In this document: one piece after another, positions 28,709 through 37,357 of the stretch
Layout of the letters: the number at the start of each line of letters is the position of its first letter
How positions within the stretch are numbered: position 1 is the stretch's first letter
Source of the DNA: ChocPot-Mid sp043804925
Lineage (GTDB): Bacteria; Bacteroidota; Ignavibacteria; Kapaibacteriales; UBA2268
Length of the DNA stretch: 61,386 nt
Direction: 5' to 3'
Assembly (NCBI GenBank): GCA_043804925.1
Contig: JAZDIP010000100.1
Coordinates: forward strand, 1 to 61,386
The notes under the pieces: model-generated
What the model saw: only the letters and a program-made list of their open reading frames with translations
What the model was told of the DNA's origin: nothing
Database searches by the model: none
Position numbers and translations under genes: made by a program

Positions 28709-29125
28709 ATGAAAGCAGAAGTTCGGCTTGACCGCAATATGCGGTTGATAGGTAAAAATAAAAATGGATTAGAAACAATTTTTGATACGGTACCGGCTGT
28801 AGGCGGAGAAAACACAGCTGCTACACCAATGGAAGTAATGCTACAATCATTAGCAGGTTGCTCAGGCATGGATGTTGTATCAATTTTAAGAAAAAAACGC
28901 AGACAGATTGATGAATTCTGGGTGGATATTGAAGGTGAAAGAGCTGAAGAACATCCAAAAGTTTTTAAAACTGTTCATATGATTTACAATTTGAAAAGTC
29001 CTGATGCCGAAGAAAAAGATTTAATCAGGGCTGTTGAGCTTTCTCAGGATAAGTATTGCGGTGCATCTGCTATGTTCAAACTTGCAGGATGTGAAGTTAC
29101 ATTTGAAACCAAAATCAGCAGATAG
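28709..29125 (+). CDS. OsmC-family peroxidase-like protein
   Basis: This 138-residue OsmC/Ohr-type protein should reduce organic hydroperoxides or act on small thiol-reactive compounds. It shows PMEVMLQSLAGCSGMDVVSILRK with the first redox cysteine (Cys51) and LSQDKYCGASAMFKLAG with the second (Cys117), in the family's usual positions. The length is normal. It starts 24 bases after the protease gene and has the ribosome site AAGGACGG. It may be read from the same transcript, but a metabolic link is not evident. Confidence 0.92.
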   Translation: MKAEVRLDRNMRLIGKNKNGLETIFDTVPAVGGENTAATPMEVMLQSLAGCSGMDVVSILRKKRRQIDEFWVDIEGERAEEHPKVFKTVHMIYNLKSPDAEEKDLIRAVELSQDKYCGASAMFKLAGCEVTFETKISR

Positions 29126-29144
29126 TATTAAAACGACTAAAATT

Positions 29145-29963
29145 TTAGTTGATTTTATACATAAATGAAATTCCAAGACTGGAATAAGTGATTCTCCAGT
29201 CGGTAAATTCTGTTATTTTTGTTAAAGGATAATATACTCCTAATTCGGGGGAAATAATCAGGTCATCGAACAATGTGATATTATAATTCAATAGTCCTTT
29301 TACACCGAAAATAAACTTGTTCATATTTTTAATTTCATCATCATATAAAACAACAGTCCGGTCATCATTCAGGTATTGATATTCCGGTAAATGGGCAAAT
29401 TGTACATCCGAACCAACAATGTTATATGTCTGATAAAAATTTGTACTAACAGGATAAGACAAGCTCAATCCAACACTAACACCCAAAGGCAAGATTTCAA
29501 AAATCCTTTGATTATATAACATATCAATGTTTAAAAACATATATTCAATATCAACATCCATATTTGTAAAAGTATTAGTAAAATCCCAACCAGTTGGGTC
29601 AATGATAGAATCTGATGGTATCAATGATGGATAACTGTCTCCCGAAGCAATTTTTTTTGTATTGAATTTTTGTAAATTAGTATTCAGTAGAATTGAACTA
29701 TAAGAATCTTTTCCGGGAGTGAGGTTGAATTTAAAATAAAGTCCTATATAATAACCACTCCCGTTAGCTTTGGGAATATCTTTGAAACAGTATAATTCAG
29801 TGTTTTGATAAACTGCTTCTGTCTGATAAATACTTATATAAGAAAAGTTAGCACCAATATATAAGTGATTGACTGAATCAAGAACAGGATTTTCCTGTGA
29901 ATGACAGAGTGATATCTGAATTAAGATTATCTGTAATATTATTAGAGTAAATAATTTTCTCAT
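29145..29963 (-). CDS. Secreted, probable outer-membrane beta-barrel protein (paralog family)
   Basis: This 272-residue protein has a signal peptide (RKLFTLIILQIILIQISLCHSQ) and is closely related to the protein at 1787-2581. They share LNIDMLYNQR, the SLSYPV block, DDRTVVLYDDEIKN, PELGVYYPLTKI and TDW near the end. It ends ISFMYKIN, consistent with a last barrel strand. It lies eight bases after another member of the same family, so this pair is a tandem duplication. The function is unknown. Confidence 0.75.
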   Translation of the reverse strand: MRKLFTLIILQIILIQISLCHSQENPVLDSVNHLYIGANFSYISIYQTEAVYQNTELYCFKDIPKANGSGYYIGLYFKFNLTPGKDSYSSILLNTNLQKFNTKKIASGDSYPSLIPSDSIIDPTGWDFTNTFTNMDVDIEYMFLNIDMLYNQRIFEILPLGVSVGLSLSYPVSTNFYQTYNIVGSDVQFAHLPEYQYLNDDRTVVLYDDEIKNMNKFIFGVKGLLNYNITLFDDLIISPELGVYYPLTKITEFTDWRITYSSLGISFMYKIN

Positions 29964-29971
29964 ATAAATTC

Positions 29972-30784
29972 CTAATCAATAGCATAAAGTAATGAAATAC
30001 CTGCGTTAATGCTTGACATATTCCAACTGTGATTATTCACTACATGCATCAGATTCCATGTATAATAAATTTCAGGCAGTAATTGTATTTTATCAGTAAT
30101 ACTACATTCATAAGACAAACCAAATTGTATTCCTGGAATAATATTATTCGTGTTTTGAATTTCTTTGTCATAGGCTATTACACTTTTATCATTATTAAAA
30201 TATTCATACTTTGGATTTTTAGGAAAACGATGTGAAGGGTTATCCGATATCATGTTCCATATTTGAAGAAAATTGCTTGCTGTAAAAAATGATACTGTCG
30301 GACCTGCACAAATTGAAAGTGGAAAAGATTCACTCAATTTACTTGAATATTGAAAAACAATTGTAATATAAGAAATACTCATATCAGCATACATTGTTGT
30401 TCCAACCGTATCCCATTCTTTAACTGGATCATAAACTATAATATTTAAATAATTGTTTTCACTTTCTGCTGTCTTATTCTCATATAATAACTTCAATGAA
30501 ATAAAGCTAAATGCAAATGGCTCAGTAAAGAGAGCATATTTTAAATTCACTCCAACATAATAACCATTACCATAAGCTGAAGGTATATTCATTGGGCAAT
30601 ACTCATCTCCCATCTGGTATCGAGCATCTTTGTGTATTACATTCTGGTAGCCGGTTGAGATACCCAAAAAAAGTCTTGTGGAATCTATGTTTTCTTCACG
30701 ACTGAAATCTTCTGTCTGCCCGTGAACAGTAGACAAATTTATTGAAATAAACAAAATAACAATATTTATTATTTCTTTAGTCAT
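29972..30784 (-). CDS. Secreted, probable outer-membrane beta-barrel protein (paralog family)
   Basis: This is the third and most diverged member of the family. I chose the ATG at 30784, which gives a normal signal peptide (TKEIINIVILFISINLSTVHGQ) and 270 residues. A longer frame starts 12 codons earlier at a TTG. Family landmarks are GNGYYVGVNLKYAL, FNNDKSVIAYDKEIQNTNN, LPEIYYTW and SINAGISLLYAID. It is probably co-transcribed with the next gene. The function is unknown. Confidence 0.75.
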   Translation of the reverse strand: MTKEIINIVILFISINLSTVHGQTEDFSREENIDSTRLFLGISTGYQNVIHKDARYQMGDEYCPMNIPSAYGNGYYVGVNLKYALFTEPFAFSFISLKLLYENKTAESENNYLNIIVYDPVKEWDTVGTTMYADMSISYITIVFQYSSKLSESFPLSICAGPTVSFFTASNFLQIWNMISDNPSHRFPKNPKYEYFNNDKSVIAYDKEIQNTNNIIPGIQFGLSYECSITDKIQLLPEIYYTWNLMHVVNNHSWNMSSINAGISLLYAID

Positions 30785-30919
30785 ATTAGATTCCAAAATA
30801 AAAAAGCAGAGATAAAACATTTACCTCTGCTCAAATATACGAAATATTTTGATTTCATAATTTGATTTCATAATTTTGAATGACTTGGGATTTAAATAAA
30901 AACGAAAGTTCAAATATTT

Positions 30920-31732
30920 ATGAAAATGTTAGCTATAGTATTTCTTTTTTCTTTTATGAGTTTGTTCTGTCAAAAATCAATTTATGAACAAGCAAAACTT
31001 ATCGAAGATGAGGGCAGAAAATTATATAAACTCGAGATGGCTTCTTGGTATGGGACAGATATTTTTAGGGATAAATACACAAATAACAAAGATGTTGGTG
31101 GTTATTTCTCATATATTATTAAAGATAGTATTAGATGTATTTACTTTTCAAATTATGAGAACCCAAAAGTAATTGGCTCATTTACTTTTGATACAACATT
31201 CAATTTGACTACTACTTCAATTGATTTATCAGAAAGAGACTTTACGAAATTTGAATTTGATTTATATGAAATTCGTCAAAAATCCAAAGTTGAGGTTTTT
31301 ACGGATACTTTATTCAAACATTTCAAAATTACAAATTTTAATTTAATTCCAATCGTGGAAATAGGAACTCGGAAAGTATATATTTTAACTGCTCCAATTG
31401 ATAATAAAGTAATCATTTTTGGAAATGATTATTTACTTGAATTTGATTATAATAACAATCTTTTAAGCAAGAAGAAGCTTCATAATAATATTATTTCTAT
31501 TGAAAATGATACAAATACAGTATTTACTTATCATGGTCATAACTCACAGACTGGAGATTTAATAACTGCTACAGATATTTGTACGATATTGTTGTATAAT
31601 AGATTTACAAAATGGAAATACCATGCTGTTATGGGTAAAGATTATGTGAGTGTTTGGGATTACAGACTTGATAAATTGTTCATATTCACAAAAGAGGAAT
31701 GGCTAGAAGATATTAATAAAAAAGGCAAATAA
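30920..31732 (+). CDS. Secreted protein of unknown function
   Basis: I do not recognise this 270-residue protein. It starts with a signal peptide (KMLAIVFLFSFMSLFCQ). The Cys could be lipidated, but the lipobox is poor. The mature part is rich in beta-strand-like runs, Asn, Tyr and Phe, with no clear catalytic motif. Its codon use is even more AT-rich than that of its neighbours, as for the lipoprotein gene at 57.6 kb. It is transcribed divergently from the barrel-family pair. Confidence 0.65.
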   Translation: MKMLAIVFLFSFMSLFCQKSIYEQAKLIEDEGRKLYKLEMASWYGTDIFRDKYTNNKDVGGYFSYIIKDSIRCIYFSNYENPKVIGSFTFDTTFNLTTTSIDLSERDFTKFEFDLYEIRQKSKVEVFTDTLFKHFKITNFNLIPIVEIGTRKVYILTAPIDNKVIIFGNDYLLEFDYNNNLLSKKKLHNNIISIENDTNTVFTYHGHNSQTGDLITATDICTILLYNRFTKWKYHAVMGKDYVSVWDYRLDKLFIFTKEEWLEDINKKGK

Positions 31733-31765
31733 GAAAGATAATTATTGACAAGATAATAGAAAAAT

Positions 31766-31798
31766 AAAAAAAACCTCACACCAAGAAAGGTATGAGGC
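31766..31798 (-). terminator. Terminator of the downstream lipoprotein gene
   Basis: Read leftwards, a stem of CCTCATACC with GGTGTGAGG around a TTTCTT loop is followed by a run of eight T. It lies 20 bases after the stop of the leftward gene at 31818. Confidence 0.85.
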
Positions 31799-31817
31799 TT
31801 AAATTATTGTAAAAACT

Positions 31818-32816
31818 TTATTGTACCTTAAGTGTCATTACACATTTTTGGAAAATCGGCTTGAAGTCTTTTTCTTCACCCTTGAACCAATTGATTGTAA
31901 CTCTATAAAGTCTCTTGTTCTTCAATACAAAATACATTTCGCCGCCGACTTTGCCGCTTGGTGTGTATGTAACTTTAGCGGCTTTTTCTCCGCCAATTGT
32001 GATATTTTGTGCAGAACCTGCTCCTGGTAATTTCTTGCGGTTTTCTTCAACCAGTTTGCCAAAATCTTTTGTTTTCGATGCATCGAAAGACTCGACTTTC
32101 ATATAGCTGTCACCTCTTCTTTTACCCATATACATACCGCTTTCCTTGCTGAAATTGTCCGGTATATCAATGCTATAACCTTCACCGCTTACTGTTCTCA
32201 ATGTCTGTGATGGAGGTTCGGCTTCTTCTACAACAGTAACTGTATCAGGTATGATTTCAATTTTTTGACCTAACTTAACAGAAGCAAGAATTTCTTCGAA
32301 ACCTTTTTTGTATTCATCATAAGTACCTCCAAAAGCTTCTAAGTAAATTGTTGTTGCAATCTTGTTGTCCTTGGTTGCATAAATTACCTCACCATGGAAA
32401 GGACCGTCTTCAAGTTCAAAATCGAATTCCTGTTTGGTTCCCTGCACTCCATCAATAGTAACCTTAACCGGATTTGTATAAAAATCTTTTTCAAAAAGTT
32501 TATTGGCAATGACAGTGTCCATTGTAGTATTGGAATCGAGGGCAGTTAATAAAATCTCAATCTTTGCACCGGCAACTCCTAAAGCATCGTAACGAATAAA
32601 TCTGCTCTTAACAGCTTTCGTTGAAAACGCAAGAAACCTTGCACCGGGTACCTGCTGGATAACCCAGTTATCAGGATATTTTATTGAAAAGCCCATTGCG
32701 GCATCATCGTAAACCTTTAATTCCTTGATTTCAACTACGTCTCCCTTGCCACCGCAATTAGTTAGAAAGATCAATGCAGTCAAAAATGATAATGTAATTA
32801 TTAAAAACTTTTTCAT
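31818..32816 (-). CDS. Lipoprotein with two PsbP/DcrB-like domains
   Basis: The 332-residue protein has a lipoprotein signal (KKFLIITLSFLTALIFLTNC, Cys near residue 21). The first domain opens with MGFSIKYPDNWVIQQVPGARFLAFST, the usual pattern of PsbP/DcrB-like folds. A second, shorter copy opens with GEGYSIDIPDNFSKESGMY after an acidic linker (about residues 190-205). The family has no enzymatic motif, and members act as periplasmic accessory factors. It is monocistronic with its own terminator. The partner is unknown. Confidence 0.8.
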   Translation of the reverse strand: MKKFLIITLSFLTALIFLTNCGGKGDVVEIKELKVYDDAAMGFSIKYPDNWVIQQVPGARFLAFSTKAVKSRFIRYDALGVAGAKIEILLTALDSNTTMDTVIANKLFEKDFYTNPVKVTIDGVQGTKQEFDFELEDGPFHGEVIYATKDNKIATTIYLEAFGGTYDEYKKGFEEILASVKLGQKIEIIPDTVTVVEEAEPPSQTLRTVSGEGYSIDIPDNFSKESGMYMGKRRGDSYMKVESFDASKTKDFGKLVEENRKKLPGAGSAQNITIGGEKAAKVTYTPSGKVGGEMYFVLKNKRLYRVTINWFKGEEKDFKPIFQKCVMTLKVQ

Positions 32817-32923
32817 GACAAAACTCCAAATTTATATAAAAAAATATTTTTTTTCAAATGAACACAATTTTAAAAAATTTCAAAAAAGCAAAATAAAAGA
32901 AATTTTTATCATATCATAATAAA

Positions 32924-32947
32924 TTATCAATTGTTAATTGTTAATTG
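32924..32947 (+). repeat. AATTGTTAATTG-type spacer repeat
   Basis: Tandem copies of the word AATTGTTAATTG occur here and again at about 33373-33393 and 54287-54320. One copy overlaps the stop region of the lipoprotein gene. Confidence 0.7.
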
Positions 32948-33360
32948 AATTTAGCTCCTTCTTTAATCCATGTAACCATACCATTAATATTATCATCAGA
33001 AAAATATCCTGCAGGAAATTCATAAGTACCTCGATGTCTTGGATTTCCTCTCAATATTTGAATTATTCTGCTTTCTTCCGGATTATTGGGGATAATTAAA
33101 CCGACATTTGCCGTAGAAAACAAATTAAAATAATCCGTCATAATCCTTCCGTCTTTTTGTTCTTCAACACTATGGCAGCCGCGATAGGCACACTTAAAAT
33201 TCAAAAATAGCTGAACATGGTTTTGATAGCTGACATTTGAATCGGGAAAATCAATCTTCCTGTCAGGTGTTATCAAACTGTCACCACAATTGGTTGTAAT
33301 CAAAAGGATAATTCCTAATGAAACACCGGTTATTGCTATTTTAAAAATATTATTTATCAC
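32941..33360 (-). CDS. Small lipoprotein with a CX4CH cytochrome c-like motif
   Basis: This 139-residue lipoprotein (lipobox TTNC, Cys25) has NFKCAYRGCHS, with Cys57, Cys62 and His63 (CX4CH rather than CXXCH). A region follows that resembles the small cytochrome domains near PNNPEESRIIQILRG and ends NGMVTWIKEGAKFN, where such domains usually read 'I..WI..GA'. The usual distal Met motif (MPP) is replaced by YEFPAG. It may bind heme in a non-standard way or be a cytochrome fold that has lost heme. It lies after a small-repeat spacer and before panB. Confidence 0.75.
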   Translation of the reverse strand: MINNIFKIAITGVSLGIILLITTNCGDSLITPDRKIDFPDSNVSYQNHVQLFLNFKCAYRGCHSVEEQKDGRIMTDYFNLFSTANVGLIIPNNPEESRIIQILRGNPRHRGTYEFPAGYFSDDNINGMVTWIKEGAKFN

Positions 33361-33372
33361 TTCTTATTTATA

Positions 33373-33393
33373 ATGTCAATTGTTAATTGTTAA
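33373..33393 (+). repeat. AATTGTTAATTG-type spacer repeat
   Basis: This is a second copy of the same short-word repeat, between panB and the CX4CH lipoprotein gene. Confidence 0.7.
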
Positions 33394-33398
33394 TTAAA

Positions 33399-34226
33399 TC
33401 AGTAGCTTTCGTCCACATTCGGAAACGATTTCTTCCTTATATCATCTCCATATTGCAGAATAGCTGTTTTAATGTCATCATAAAGTTGGGCATAACGCCG
33501 GACAAATCTCGGATTAAAGTCCACAGTCAAACCCAACATATCGGTATAGACCAAAATCTGCCCGTCACAATCGGGACCGGCACCAATGCCAATTGTAGGA
33601 ATTTTCAAATCACCCGTAATTTTCTTACCAAGTTCTGAAGGTATTTTTTCCAAAACTATTGCAAATGCACCGGCTTCTTCCAGAAGTTTTGCATCGTTAT
33701 AAATCTGTTCAGCTTCTTCAGTATCAGTTCCCCGAACTTTATAAGTGCCGAACTTATTAATACTCTGTGGGGTTAATCCCAAATGCCCCATTGCCGGAAT
33801 ACCTGCTTCTGTTAATCTCTCAATAGCATCAACAACCAGTTTACCTCCTTCGAGTTTAATTCCGTTACACCCGGTTTCCTTCATAATCCTTCCGGCATTG
33901 CGGAATGCTTCTTCTGCGGAAACCTGATAGCTCATAAAAGGCATATCGGCAACTATTAAAGCTCTTTTGGCACCGTTAACCACAGCTTTGGTATGATAAA
34001 TTGTTTCCTCAATCGTTACAGACAAGGTAGTAGGCAAACCCTGCACAATATTGCCCAAAGAATCACCGACAAGAATTAAATCCACAGCCGATTCATCGAG
34101 CAACCTTGCAATCAAGGCATCATAAGCAGTCAGGGCAACTATCTTCTGCCCTGCTTTTTTCATTTCGAGCAGTCGCAAGGTAGTTACTTTTCTTGTATCT
34201 ATTTCCGAACTTCCGGTATAATCCAT
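33399..34226 (-). CDS. panB: 3-methyl-2-oxobutanoate hydroxymethyltransferase
   Basis: This enzyme makes ketopantoate from 2-oxoisovalerate and methylene-tetrahydrofolate in the pantothenate/CoA pathway. The 275 residues carry the family blocks VALTAYDALIARLLDESAVDLILVGDSLGN, MPFMSYQVSAEEAFRNAGR, GNGIKLEGG-type NGIKLEGG, GHLGLTPQSI and IPTIGIGAGPDCDGQILVYTDMLG. The metal-binding Asp in VGDS and the Glu in LEGG are present. No other pan gene adjoins it, but coaD lies elsewhere in the window. Confidence 0.97.
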   Translation of the reverse strand: MDYTGSSEIDTRKVTTLRLLEMKKAGQKIVALTAYDALIARLLDESAVDLILVGDSLGNIVQGLPTTLSVTIEETIYHTKAVVNGAKRALIVADMPFMSYQVSAEEAFRNAGRIMKETGCNGIKLEGGKLVVDAIERLTEAGIPAMGHLGLTPQSINKFGTYKVRGTDTEEAEQIYNDAKLLEEAGAFAIVLEKIPSELGKKITGDLKIPTIGIGAGPDCDGQILVYTDMLGLTVDFNPRFVRRYAQLYDDIKTAILQYGDDIRKKSFPNVDESY

Positions 34227-34331
34227 TTTTTATAACTTTCAATTTTTTTATTCAAAAACCATTAACTAATTTACAAATTTATTGTAATTTATCATTAATT
34301 ATTATTTAAACTATTTGATATTTTTTATAAC

Positions 34332-35423
34332 GTGAATAAACAGGAACATATTTTTATTGATGAGAATATCCCGTATTTAGCCGATATTCTTTCTCCTTTT
34401 GGGATAATAAGCAAATTTTCGGGAAGAGATTTGTCTAATGAAGTCTTGATACAAACCAGATGCGATTTCCTTTTCGTAAGGTCAACAACAAATATTAACA
34501 GGGAATTATTAAAAAATACCAAAGTGAAATTTGTTGGGACAGCTACATCAGGAATTGACCATGTTGACACGGAATATTTAAATTTATCCGGAGTTCATTT
34601 TGCTGATGCGGCAGGTTCCAATTCAAATTCAGTAGCAGAAATGGTAGTATATTCAATAATTAAATGGTCAAAAATCACAGGGAAAGATTTGTCAAAAACA
34701 ACTATTGGAATAATTGGCTTTGGGCATATTGGAAAAATTGTTGCAGAATTATCAAGATATTTAGGTTTAAAAATTTTAGTCAATGACCCTCCCCTATTGG
34801 ATGAAAATTTTGAATTCCCTGATTTTTTAAGACATGTTGATTTGAAAACATTATGCTCAAAATCAGATATAATTACTAATCATATTCCAATGACACAAAC
34901 GGGAAAATATCCGACATATAATCTTATAGGTGAAATTGAAATTTCTTTGCTAAAAGAGGGTTCACTTTTCATCCATGCCTCAAGGGGCTATATAGTCAAG
35001 GAAAAGCCATTGCTTGACAGGTTGAAGAAGAAAGAAGTTTTTGCTTCGATTGATGTTTGGGAAAATGAGCCCCTTATTAATCCTGAATTAGTTAAATTAT
35101 GTATTCTTGCGACTCCTCATGTTGGAGGTTATTCGAGAGATGGAAAACTGAGAGGTGTTAAAATGATGGCTGATGCATTTCAAAAATTCACCGGAGAGCC
35201 GGTTGATATTAGCACGATTAAATCAGAATTAGACGAATACAATCCCGTTGAACCTGCAAAATATAAAGATATTGATTTCATATATAATCTTTTATCTCAG
35301 AAACGTAAATTTGACGAGGACCATGGTGTATTGTTGGAAACAATGAATTTACCTGACAAAGAAAGAGCTACCGCTTTTGACAGGCTCAGGAAAAATTATT
35401 CAATCAGAAGAGAGAGTTTGTAA
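34332..35423 (+). CDS. pdxB: Erythronate-4-phosphate dehydrogenase
   Basis: This NAD-dependent D-2-hydroxyacid dehydrogenase oxidises 4-phosphoerythronate in vitamin B6 synthesis. The PdxB-specific start is IDENIPYLADILSPFG. FVGTATSGIDHVD and NSNSVAEMVVYSI follow, then the Rossmann motif IGIIGFGHIGKIVAEL. The catalytic Arg is in HASRGYIV, the Glu in VWENEP, and the His in ATPHVGGYSRDGK. The length of 363 is a little shorter than E. coli PdxB. The start is GTG with no strong ribosome site. It is monocistronic. Confidence 0.92.
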   Translation: MNKQEHIFIDENIPYLADILSPFGIISKFSGRDLSNEVLIQTRCDFLFVRSTTNINRELLKNTKVKFVGTATSGIDHVDTEYLNLSGVHFADAAGSNSNSVAEMVVYSIIKWSKITGKDLSKTTIGIIGFGHIGKIVAELSRYLGLKILVNDPPLLDENFEFPDFLRHVDLKTLCSKSDIITNHIPMTQTGKYPTYNLIGEIEISLLKEGSLFIHASRGYIVKEKPLLDRLKKKEVFASIDVWENEPLINPELVKLCILATPHVGGYSRDGKLRGVKMMADAFQKFTGEPVDISTIKSELDEYNPVEPAKYKDIDFIYNLLSQKRKFDEDHGVLLETMNLPDKERATAFDRLRKNYSIRRESL

Positions 35424-35489
35424 AATATTTGGCTCTTCCCTAAATGAAGTGGGTAATTTTAAGTTAATACAAATTCGCTTAATAACTAA

Positions 35490-35607
35490 AGATTGCTTCA
35501 TCCCGATGAATCGGGATTCGCAATGACGCGTGATGATTGTTGCTGTCCTGTGGACAGTAAACCGATATAATCCGTCATTGCGAGGAACGGAGTGACGAAG
35601 CAATCTG
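35490..35607. repeat. 118-base imperfect inverted repeat element
   Basis: The arms AGATTGCTTC and CAATGACG on the left match CGTCATTG and GAAGCAATCT on the right in inverted order. A small inner hairpin (CCCGATGAATCGGG) lies in the left arm. It resembles the widespread ATTGCGAGGAACGGAGTGACGAAGCAATCT palindromic elements of many genomes. It sits between convergent genes and could serve as a transcription end. Confidence 0.8.
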
Positions 35608-35666
35608 ATTAATTTTACCCTCTATTAATAATGAAAAACCAAGTATTTCAATACCTTAAGAAAACT

Positions 35667-36266
35667 TTAATCCGAAAAATTTGCCTTTAATATGCTCCAT
35701 GAATATTTTGCAGAGTCCTCAAGTGAGGATATATCAATCCATCGGGTTATACTCCATCGCTGTTTTGACAGATTAATGGTAAACTGAATAGTACCTTCAA
35801 ATTCGGTAGGAACAGCTTCTTTACTATGAGGAATAAGTAAATAATAATCGGAATAAAACACTGCCGAGTCACTTGTTAAGATTTCGAAATCATTAAAGCC
35901 GGTTTTAAATATCAGTTCCGGTATTTGTTCTTCTTTTATTGCTGCCAGTATTGAATTATAACTCCTTTGTTCCGAATTTTTATTCCAATCATTAAATTTC
36001 CCGGGAAATTTTGCCATTGCTTCGGTTGAAGGAATGTAAACATAGCTTTGGTCTCCCGTAGTCGAGTCCGAAAGACAAGCAAGAAAATTCTCTGAATTTT
36101 TTTCTTTTATAGCATTTTTGAAATTTGTTAAAACAATAGTCGCCGTCGTTGGAGGAAGAAATCCGGAACGACCTGCGTCAGGTGGTTCAGGAGTCCGTGT
36201 TGAAAACAAATCACACCCGGCAGCTAAACAACATGATATAATTAATATTTGACTAATAAGCTTCAT
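35667..36266 (-). CDS. Lipoprotein of unknown function
   Basis: I chose the ATG at 36266 because it gives a textbook lipoprotein signal (KLISQILIISCCLAAGC) and begins one base after the recR stop. A longer frame reaching into recR is less likely. The mature part of about 180 residues has a Pro-rich start and then one alpha/beta domain, perhaps SnoaL- or NTF2-like, with TTATIVLTNFKNAIKEKNSENFLACLSDS. That fold call is weak. It is coupled to recR. Confidence 0.8.
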   Translation of the reverse strand: MKLISQILIISCCLAAGCDLFSTRTPEPPDAGRSGFLPPTTATIVLTNFKNAIKEKNSENFLACLSDSTTGDQSYVYIPSTEAMAKFPGKFNDWNKNSEQRSYNSILAAIKEEQIPELIFKTGFNDFEILTSDSAVFYSDYYLLIPHSKEAVPTEFEGTIQFTINLSKQRWSITRWIDISSLEDSAKYSWSILKANFSD

Positions 36267-36267
36267 A

Positions 36268-36864
36268 TTATACTTCCACCCTTCCCTGCAATGCCCTGGA
36301 TAATGTAGCTTCATCAGCATATTCCAAATCCGAACCAATAGGGACACCTCTTGCTATTCTGGTGATTTTTTTCCCAAGAGGTTTTATGGAATTACTCAGA
36401 TATTGTGTTGTAACTTCACCTTCAACTGTAGGATTCAAAGCCAAAATAACTTCCAGAACGGTATTATTCAATCTGGAAATCAATTCAACAATTTTTAAAT
36501 CCTGAGCTGAAACTCCTTCCAAAGGATTCAAAGTGCCATGGAGTACATGATAAAAGCCATGAAATTCATTTGTCTTTTCGATAGCTAGAACATCATTCGG
36601 TTCTTCAACCACACAGATTATCGAATTATCCCTCTTGCTCGAAGAGCAAATTGGGCATGGGTCACTTTCCGTATAATTGAAACAAACAGAGCAGAATTTT
36701 ACATTCTTTTTTAACTCTTTTAAAGCATCTGAGAACTGCTCAATAAATTTCTCGTCCTGCTTGAGAAGGAAAAATGCAAGCCGCTGAGCCGTTTTTCTTC
36801 CTATGGTCGGCAATGCGGTAAACAATTCTACTATTTTTTCAATAGATTTTGATGTGTATATCAT
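36268..36864 (-). CDS. recR: Recombination mediator protein RecR
   Basis: RecR works with RecO/RecF to load RecA at gaps. The 198 residues show the helix-hairpin-helix LPTIGRKTAQRLAFFLL and a four-Cys zinc finger (CSVCFNYTESDPCPICSS, about residues 57-75). The Toprim domain is IICVVEEPNDVLAIEKT. The C-terminal GVPIGSDLEYADEATLSRALQGR is the usual ending. It follows the ybaB gene by ten bases, the classic ybaB-recR arrangement. Confidence 0.97.
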   Translation of the reverse strand: MIYTSKSIEKIVELFTALPTIGRKTAQRLAFFLLKQDEKFIEQFSDALKELKKNVKFCSVCFNYTESDPCPICSSSKRDNSIICVVEEPNDVLAIEKTNEFHGFYHVLHGTLNPLEGVSAQDLKIVELISRLNNTVLEVILALNPTVEGEVTTQYLSNSIKPLGKKITRIARGVPIGSDLEYADEATLSRALQGRVEV

Positions 36865-36874
36865 AATTAAAAAT

Positions 36875-37201
36875 TTAAAAAGGTAAATTTAAACCGGGTA
36901 TGTTCGGAAGCATGCCGCCCACCCTGCCCAATTCCTGCTGAACCATCTCCCCCGCCGCTTTATTAGCTTTATTGATAGCGGCTACTATCAGGTCTTCAAG
37001 CATTTCAATGTCATCAGGATTTACTACTTCCTTACTAATCTTGATTTGTTTAATTTCATTGTTGCCTGACATAGTAACGCTTACCATACCGCCTCCCGAT
37101 TCCGCAGTAACACTCTTTCGGTTTACCTCCTCTTTGACTTTTTCCATCTCTTCCTGCATTTTTTTTGCCTGTTCGAGCATTGATTGCATATTAAATTTCA
37201 T
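36875..37201 (-). CDS. ybaB: YbaB/EbfC nucleoid-associated protein
   Basis: This small DNA-binding dimer of 108 residues has the normal length and pattern. It has an N-terminal coiled helix (MLEQAKKMQEEMEKVKEEV), the KSVTAESGGGMVSVTMSGNNEIKQIKI sheet and a C-terminal GGMLPNIPGL tail. It is paired with recR as in most bacteria. dnaX, often the upstream neighbour, is not next to it here. Confidence 0.96.
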   Translation of the reverse strand: MKFNMQSMLEQAKKMQEEMEKVKEEVNRKSVTAESGGGMVSVTMSGNNEIKQIKISKEVVNPDDIEMLEDLIVAAINKANKAAGEMVQQELGRVGGMLPNIPGLNLPF

Positions 37202-37357
37202 ATTCTTTTCGTGCTTTATTAAAAAATTTATTAAATTTACATACTAAATTATAAAAATTATTATTTAATCTGAAAAGTTTATTTTGATTTTTAACAAAAA
37301 CAGACGTATTTTAGGAATTTAGCATTGAAAAAATTAGTTTAAACATAAGAGGTATTT

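Noticed and set aside
36267..36347. Longer frame of the lipoprotein gene reaching into recR
   Set aside because: It would overlap recR by 80 bases and bury the lipoprotein signal 27 residues inside.
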